Shown here: positions 6,172-9,518 of the stretch, piece by piece
Layout: every line of letters starts with the position of its first letter
How positions within the stretch are numbered: position 1 is the first letter of the stretch
Source: Nitrospira sp.
Lineage (GTDB): Bacteria; Nitrospirota; Nitrospiria; Nitrospirales; Nitrospiraceae
Length of the DNA: 9,518 nucleotides
NCBI GenBank assembly: GCA_015904055.1
Contig: JABMDE010000014.1
Coordinates: 27,185-36,702, forward strand
Direction: 5' to 3'
Position numbers and translations under genes: made by a program
Notes under the pieces: generated by a model
Told to the model about the DNA's origin: nothing
Database searches by the model: none
The model's input: only the letters and a program-made list of their open reading frames with translations

Positions 6172-6306
6172 ATGACACGAAATACTATGTCACGAGCTGT
6201 CGCACTCGCTTCCATGTTCATCCTTGTCACTGCCACGGTGCTGCCGTTGCAACCGGTATTCGGAGAAGGCGGGGCCAGGGGGCTGTGTCGAAGCGCATCA
6301 ATTTGA
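6172..6306 (+). pseudogene. Signal-peptide gene start truncated by junction with gltD piece
   Basis: An ATG at 6172, with GGGAG placed seven bases before it, opens 44 codons. They encode an arginine-containing start (MTRNTMSRAV), a hydrophobic core (ALASMFILVTATVLPL) and a plausible cleavage site near VFGEG, a classic signal peptide. After GEGGA the frame enters DNA that matches gltD in another frame, and stops at 6304-6306. The remainder of the secreted protein is missing, so this is a 5' gene fragment. Which protein it came from cannot be said from so short a leader. Confidence 0.55.
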
Positions 6307-6799
6307 ACTGTTGCCGGAACCGCCTCCGCAGCGAGCCGGTTCGACGCCCTGGCCGCTCTGGCCCATGCAATTGCGGACATCCCACGCGCATGAAGAAGGC
6401 TGTGACCGGCAATGGAGCGTCTCCACGACGAAGTTCACCGGCCACAATGGCCACGTCACAAAATTACATGCACACCGTGTCAAGTTTGAAAGTGGAAAGT
6501 TTGAGCCGATCCCCAACAGCGATTTTGAAATAAACGCTGATCTGGTACTGCTCGCCATGGGCTTTACCGGTCCGGTGAAGAATGGCCTCCTCGACAGCCT
6601 CGGCGTGAAGTACGATCAGCGCGGCGCGGTCCAGGCGGACGAGAACTTCATGACCAACCTCGACGGCGTCTTTGCCGGCGGTGACACCAAGCGCGGCGCC
6701 TCTCTCATCGTCTGGGCCATCGCCGAAGGACGCAAGATGGCCTCGGGCATCCATCAGTATCTGATCGCGGGCAAGTCGGCGAAGAGCGCAGCGTCTTAA
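6278..6799 (+). pseudogene. gltD: 3' third of a gltD-like gene (glutamate synthase small subunit)
   Basis: The open frame encodes about 173 residues that match the C-terminal part of the glutamate synthase small chain, the FAD/NAD(P)H subunit feeding electrons to GltB. Recognisable blocks are CVEAHQFELLPEPP, WPLWPMQLRTSHAHEEG, GHVTKLHAHRVKFESGKFE, ADLVLLAMGFTGPV and DGVFAGGDTKRGASLIVWAI (ending near residue 155 of the fragment), then AEGRKMASGI. The intact protein is about 480 residues, so roughly the first two thirds with the iron-sulphur and first nucleotide-binding parts are gone. The 5' end near 6272-6281 abuts the signal-peptide fragment, in a different frame. No valid start or ribosome site precedes it. 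I regard it as a remnant, although the body is not interrupted by stops. Confidence 0.85.
6691..6747 (+). repeat. Direct repeat, upstream copy, inside the gltD tail
   Basis: The first 33 bases (6691-6723) recur at 7510-7542 with a single mismatch, and weaker similarity continues to 6747/7573. It encodes the RGASLIVWAI segment of GltD. The two copies bracket the candidate toxin-antitoxin pair. Confidence 0.9.
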
Positions 6800-6887
6800 A
6801 CAAACCCTTCTGAGTCTTTATCCTCACCAAATCTATTCTACGATCCCTTGCTTCATCAGGAATCCCGCAGCACGATGTTGCGCTGTG

Positions 6888-6920
6888 TTGACAGGATCTC
6901 CTTCGCACAGTAGCCTGTCA
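6888..6920 (+). promoter_or_regulatory. Candidate promoter and inverted-repeat operator of the DUF4258 operon
   Basis: TTGACA (6888-6893) is followed after 17 bases by TAGCCT (6911-6916), a poor -10. Perfect 7-base inverted arms TGACAGG (6889-6895) and CCTGTCA (6914-6920) overlap both hexamers and are 18 bases apart. That placement suits an operator, and autoregulation is usual for toxin-antitoxin operons. The pattern recurs at 7584-7616 without a gene behind it, so it may instead be the end of a repeat. Confidence 0.35.
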
Positions 6921-6957
6921 CCGTCGTCGATCTCACAAGGCGGGCTAGCACGCTCAT

Positions 6958-7275
6958 ATGGCAGAGGATATTGTAGAACGTGTGCGGGTGGCGGGCCGAA
7001 AACGGTTCTTGTATCTGCCTCACGCGATCCGGCAGATGTCCAGGTTTGATCGGATGATTACCGCACAAGAAGTACAAACGGTTGCCATGACTGGCCGATT
7101 GGTGGAAGATTACCCGGAAGACTCGCGTGGACATAGCTGTTTGTTATTAGGGTATGGGGAGGAAGGCCGTGCGATTCATATCGTTGCGGCACCAAAAGAT
7201 GACTACCTTGCCATCATCACAGCCTATGTGCCGGACCCGTCGCAATGGTCGCCAGATTTTCTGAGGAGGGCGTAA
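6958..7275 (+). CDS. DUF4258 protein, candidate toxin of a two-gene TA pair
   Basis: The 105-residue product shows the DUF4258 pattern. LPHAIRQMSRFDRMITAQEV (residues 20-39) has the conserved His22. It is followed by GRLVEDYPEDSRGHSCLLLG (46-65), GRAIHIVAAPK (70-80) and AIITAYVPDPSQW (85-97). Such small proteins occur in predicted toxin-antitoxin pairs with YgiT-type zinc-finger genes, and the fold is thought to resemble RelE/BrnT-like ribonucleases. A toxic activity is not proven for this family member. The gene has no clear ribosome site; a distant AAGG lies about 16 bases upstream. It is followed after three bases by the zinc-finger gene. The whole unit is bracketed by copies of the gltD tail, indicating acquisition. 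Confidence 0.8.
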   Translation: MAEDIVERVRVAGRKRFLYLPHAIRQMSRFDRMITAQEVQTVAMTGRLVEDYPEDSRGHSCLLLGYGEEGRAIHIVAAPKDDYLAIITAYVPDPSQWSPDFLRRA

Positions 7276-7278
7276 GAC

Positions 7279-7509
7279 ATGGAATGTCTCCACTGTAAAG
7301 GGCGAATGGAACGTAAAACGTCCCCCTTCAGCCTAGACCGGAAAGGGTATCATGTTTCGTGGGATGCCATTCCTGCGTGGGTCTGCACGCAATGTGGAGA
7401 GCCATATTTTGAAGCCAGAGAAGTGGAGTTGATTCAGAAGGCCCTCACAGCCATGGAGAGAGAAGGGGCGGCGTTGGTAGGAGCAGGGCCTTCGGCTGCG
7501 AAACCTTGA
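7279..7509 (+). CDS. YgiT-type zinc-finger protein, candidate antitoxin
   Basis: The 76-residue product has two CxxC pairs, CLHC (residues 3-6) and CTQC (36-39), that together bind one zinc. Between them lies the typical segment FSLDRKGYHVSWDAIPAWV; EPYFEAREVELIQKAL follows. This is the N-terminal zinc-finger module of YgiT/MqsA-like antitoxins. The MqsA C-terminal helix-turn-helix is absent, so DNA binding by this protein alone is doubtful. The start is well supported: GAGGAGGG at 7263-7270 lies inside the end of the DUF4258 gene, eight bases before the ATG. The pairing, spacing and order (toxin first) suit a type II toxin-antitoxin module. Its stop codon directly adjoins the second gltD-tail copy, so the end of the protein may be a chance product of the junction. 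Confidence 0.82.
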   Translation: MECLHCKGRMERKTSPFSLDRKGYHVSWDAIPAWVCTQCGEPYFEAREVELIQKALTAMEREGAALVGAGPSAAKP

Positions 7510-7573
7510 GCGCGGCGCCTCCCTCATCGTCTGGGCCATCGCTGTAGGGCCTAATAAGATGGTGGTGGGTTAA
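7510..7573 (+). pseudogene. Second short gltD-tail fragment
   Basis: In the frame beginning just after the antitoxin stop the DNA encodes RGASLIVWAIAVGPNKMVVG and then stops at 7571-7573. The matching part of the longer fragment reads RGASLIVWAIAEGRKMASG. The first 33 bases are identical to 6691-6723 except one. The later half has diverged with indels, so it is a non-functional remnant or a recombination scar. Confidence 0.8.
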
Positions 7574-7842
7574 AATTCCTATCGTTGACAATGTTCTATT
7601 CAAAAAGTAGCCTGTCCCTGTTTCTTCCCTGTGCCATTCGGCGCTTCTCCATCCGTCCCTCCATGGCCCACAGGGTGCATCCCGGAGAATCTCAACTGGG
7701 GTCGCGTCTTGCAATCCGACATCGCGGCTGGATTTGCGCGCTCGCATCGTTTCGTCAGGGGCTGAGTGAGAGGGGGAAGGGTCGGCTCCGGTCGGAAGCC
7801 CATGAGCGTCTGCCGAGATTGGCTGACCGATCTGTTTATTCG
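7574..7842. other. Non-coding stretch with a repeated TTGACA-N17-TAGCCT box
   Basis: I see no convincing gene here on either strand. GTTGACA at 7584-7590 and AGTAGCCTGTC at 7606-7616 repeat, with the same spacing, the box at 6887-6919. Bases 7602-7622, containing AAAAAGTAGCCTGTCCC, recall repeats found at the ends of REP-associated (RAYT) transposon units, but no transposase remnant is recognised. The remainder, to the HigA gene, has no clear codon signal. Confidence 0.45.
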
Positions 7843-8202
7843 TTAGGCGGCGGTGCCGATGAGGCTTTCGAGCGGGATTTGCAATTTTCCATGCAGCCGG
7901 CGAATCATCTCCAGGGATAAGCTTCGTTTCTTGGTCAGAATTTCAGACACCCGCCCGCGCCCGCCGAGCAGCGCTTCAAGATCTTTGCGTGTCATGCTCA
8001 GTTGATCCATCCGAAACTTGATGGCCTCGATAGGATCCGGCGGGCAAATGGCGTGGTGCTTTGCTTCGTGCGACTCCACGAGTGTCGTCAAGACATCCAA
8101 CTCATTTTCCGCTTTGGTGCCGGGCTTCGCATCCGTGAGTTGCTCGATGCGATGCAGTGCGCGATCATAGTCTCGTGTGGTTTTGATGGGGGCGATTGTC
8201 AT
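7843..8202 (-). CDS. higA: HigA-type helix-turn-helix antitoxin (orphan)
   Basis: The 119-residue product has the HigA/COG5499 layout. An N-terminal helical part (MTIAPIKTTRDYDRALHRIE) is followed by ELDVLTTLVESHEAKHH and AICPPDPIEAIKFRMDQL. The C-terminal helix-turn-helix reads MTRKDLEALLGGRGRVSEIL (70-89), KKRSLSLEMIRRLHGKLQIP and ESLI. In working systems it binds the operator of its own operon and neutralises the HigB mRNA-cutting toxin. In this subfamily higB normally lies directly upstream, but only about 230 non-coding bases separate this start from the PilZ gene, and no HigB-like frame is seen. It is therefore an orphan. A GGAGG ribosome site lies five bases before the ATG. A palindrome at 8246-8264 is the likely operator. 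Confidence 0.88.
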   Translation of the reverse strand: MTIAPIKTTRDYDRALHRIEQLTDAKPGTKAENELDVLTTLVESHEAKHHAICPPDPIEAIKFRMDQLSMTRKDLEALLGGRGRVSEILTKKRSLSLEMIRRLHGKLQIPLESLIGTAA

Positions 8203-8245
8203 GGCGCCTCCGGGGTGTTGTCAGATCGTTGTGGCATCGATAGCA

Positions 8246-8264
8246 TGATCCCAATATGGGATCA
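8246..8264. promoter_or_regulatory. Palindromic operator upstream of higA
   Basis: TGATCCCA-ATA-TGGGATCA has two perfect 8-base arms and a 3-base spacer. It lies 44 bases before the higA start. Sites of the type TCCCATATTGGGA are common in promoters of HigBA-type operons, so binding by HigA is likely though inferred. It is preserved although the toxin gene is absent. Confidence 0.65.
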
Positions 8265-8430
8265 AGGGGTGTGCATGGGGAAAGGTTCCAGGAACTATTG
8301 ATTGTTACCGATCTCAATAATAGAAATAGACCAATGCTTCCAGCGGGGGCTTACTGACGTGTGGCTTTGCCGGAGGAACGGAAATGTTCCTCTCGGTGGA
8401 ATGAACTTCTAATGATGGGGAAGATACGGA
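8265..8430. other. Intergenic stretch between higA and the PilZ gene
   Basis: No gene is seen. A perfect GAGGAAC/GTTCCTC stem with a six-base loop lies at 8373-8392 and extends by CCG/CGG with one bulged base. It follows the PilZ gene end by about 40 bases and may slow or end its transcription, but no U-tract follows on the minus strand. A smaller GTTCC-A-GGAAC inverted repeat lies at 8285-8295. Confidence 0.4.
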
Positions 8431-8796
8431 TTACACACTGACGGTGGCGAACGTGGGTTCTGCTTGAGCAGGTGTTTCTGATGGGGTGGTCACCGGCTGG
8501 GCTTGCACAAGATTCGTGAGGCGCTCGCGCATGCCGAGACCGTATCGAAGAAATTCCACTCCGAACTGGCCGTCTTTGCACCAACGCACGATCGACACGT
8601 CAACGGCGAGCGGCATGCGGTGCTGGGGGAGATCCACCTGCAAGGCGAGATACGTTCCTGCTTCTAAAGTCATGTCACTTTGCAGCCTGCATCCCGTCGC
8701 TGAGAGATCGAACAGGACGCCTGTTGCTGCACCAGTATCGCTCTGGATGCTGGCTGACAACTCGACATTGATTCGGGGGTGGCATCGTGGCTGCAT
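8431..8796 (-). CDS. PilZ domain protein, c-di-GMP binding
   Basis: The 121-residue product is a stand-alone PilZ domain, a cytoplasmic receptor for cyclic di-GMP. The two ligand-binding motifs are intact: RxxxR as R4-C-H-P-R8, and DxSxxG as D30-L-S-A-T-G35. The strands that follow fit the PilZ barrel: TYLALQVDLPQHRMPLAVDV, VSIVRW and QFGVEFLRYG. The last 25 residues are Pro/Thr/Ala-rich and probably disordered. ATG 8796 is chosen because a GGAG lies eight bases before it and the motifs begin at once. An upstream ATG at 8859 would add 21 residues of unlikely, Arg-rich sequence. Effector partner and output (motility, polysaccharide or other) cannot be told; no cyclase or phosphodiesterase gene is nearby. 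Confidence 0.9.
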   Translation of the reverse strand: MQPRCHPRINVELSASIQSDTGAATGVLFDLSATGCRLQSDMTLEAGTYLALQVDLPQHRMPLAVDVSIVRWCKDGQFGVEFLRYGLGMRERLTNLVQAQPVTTPSETPAQAEPTFATVSV

Positions 8797-8875
8797 CGCG
8801 TTTCGTCTCCTGCCCCTGTATCGGCACCGCTCAGAAAAACTTAAACAGTATGCCCCCATCGAATAGGCGGCATCC

Positions 8876-9070
8876 TAGCCCGCATTATTCATAAGCGCTT
8901 CTGCTGCAATCGCCGATCCGCTGCTGCGACAAGCCTTCGGGCGGCGGGCTCGCCCCTCAGGCCTTCGACGTACTGCACGAGTACGCCTCAGGTCCTCCGG
9001 GCTCCGCGCGCCGCTCTCGCGACGCGGCTCCGCGATTTCGCGACGAACCGTCATGAATAATGCGGGCTAA
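8876..9070. mobile_element. MITE-like element, copy 2
   Basis: This 195-bp non-coding unit lies between the divergent PilZ and DUF5069 genes. The left end TAGCCCGCATTATTCATAA and the reverse complement of the right end, TTAGCCCGCATTATTCATGA, are nearly identical. Both ends match copy 1 (3930-4161), and similarity reaches about 40-50 bases inward. The interior is GC-rich and rich in small hairpins: CGTACT/AGTACG (about 8968-8984) and CGCGA/TCGCG (about 9031-9042). It lacks the heptamer arms of copy 1. No transposase frame is present. Confidence 0.68.
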
Positions 9071-9191
9071 GCCCTTCTATACTTTCTTCACGTTGTCTGT
9101 GTATGCTCAATGGAGAACACGTCGTTGCTTCTACCAGGCCATCTCTCACTTGAACATGAGTATAAAGTCATAAGAATAGGGAGAGTCACGG

Positions 9192-9518
9192 ATGCATCCA
9201 CGCAGCCCTAAATCCCTCCTCGGCGGCATCGCCCACTTGGGGCGGTTTATCGACAAGATCAGATTGCGGAATGCAGGCCAGATCCAGGACTATACTGGCT
9301 GACTTTCTGGGCATTGATGCGAAGGCGTTTGAACAGCGGGTATTGGCCGGCGGAACGGATGAGGAATTGCTTGCGTGGGTTCACGCCAATGGGAAGTCCG
9401 TGACGGAAGCGGAAGCTCGTCTCTTCTCGCAAAACCTACTCAAGGCCGGGCCAAAGGACGAGGATACTCACCAGCGGTTTCAAGGCCGGCTGCACGATAT
9501 TGCCGTCAACCGTGGCGT
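9192..9518 (+). pseudogene. DUF5069 gene broken by internal deletion/frameshift, 3' end outside window
   Basis: ATG 9192, with AGGGAGAG about five bases before it, opens 36 codons that match the N terminus of DUF5069 proteins: MHPRSPKSLLGGIAHLGRFI, DKIRLRNAGQIQDY. The frame then stops at 9300-9302. The continuing part is in the next frame from 9295: LADFLGIDAKAFEQRVLAGG, TDEELLAWVHANGKSVTEAE, ARLFSQNLLKAG and on to the window edge. In intact relatives about ten residues (of the type NYLTVGFDKY) lie between QDY and the LxDFLG segment. Here only one base separates them, so a deletion of 3n-1 bases explains both the gap and the frameshift. Sequencing or assembly error is possible. No function is established for the family. 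Confidence 0.82.

Noticed and set aside
7445..7747. A 100-codon minus-strand frame as a relic of a transposase
   Set aside because: It shows no transposase motif and part of it is simply the reverse of the antitoxin gene and gltD fragment.
7585..7920. A 111-codon open frame on the plus strand
   Set aside because: It overlaps the end of higA on the other strand, has no ribosome site, and its product is Arg/Ser-rich with no recognisable family.
8373..8392. GAGGAAC/GTTCCTC stem as an intrinsic terminator of the PilZ gene
   Set aside because: The stem is good but no run of U follows it on the minus strand, so it is only noted as a hairpin.
1..9518. CRISPR array, tRNA or rRNA genes
   Set aside because: No regularly spaced direct repeats, cloverleaf or conserved rRNA stretches were seen on either strand.

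Overview
The window looks like a chromosomal segment of a Nitrospirota bacterium, most likely Nitrospira or a close relative. I infer this from the gene content: two adjacent DUF507 proteins, a TM1367-type cyclophilin-like protein, a DUF5069 protein, a LNS2/HAD-like secreted protein, and a moderately GC-rich composition. No rRNA, tRNA or CRISPR array was seen, so the assignment rests on protein families recalled from memory, not on a search.

Positions 1-1990 are read on the minus strand. A DnaQ/YprB-like exonuclease gene overlaps a PP2C phosphatase gene by four bases (ATGA). Beyond it lies the start of a secreted SnoaL/DUF4440-like protein that runs off the left edge. Positions 2044-3932 are read on the plus strand as a compact, probably co-transcribed group: cyclophilin-like protein, two DUF507 proteins, a TPR lipoprotein and a Bcp-type peroxiredoxin. 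The peroxiredoxin seems to have lost about 33 residues from its middle, in frame.

A 232-bp MITE-like element (3930-4161) begins in the bcp stop codon and ends one base before the start codon of the next gene, a secreted Ig-like plus degenerate HAD/LNS2-like protein. A second, diverged copy of the same element family lies at 8876-9070. The two copies share terminal inverted repeats close to TTAGCCCGCATTATTCATG and further similarity inside each end, but different interiors. The first copy carries two inverted arms built from shuffled 7-base modules.

Positions 5253-8430 are an accessory, scrambled stretch. It holds a lower-GC DUF2310 Zn-ribbon gene, then a signal-peptide gene start fused out of frame to the last third of a gltD-like gene. 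Next comes a candidate two-gene toxin-antitoxin pair (DUF4258 plus YgiT-type zinc finger), followed directly by a second short piece of the gltD tail. An orphan HigA-type antitoxin ends the stretch; it keeps a clear palindromic operator but has no HigB toxin gene.

The right edge holds a PilZ (c-di-GMP-binding) gene on the minus strand, the second MITE-like element, and a DUF5069 gene broken by an internal deletion and frameshift. The window therefore pairs ordinary housekeeping genes with an eroding accessory region shaped by small non-autonomous repeats and toxin-antitoxin remnants.
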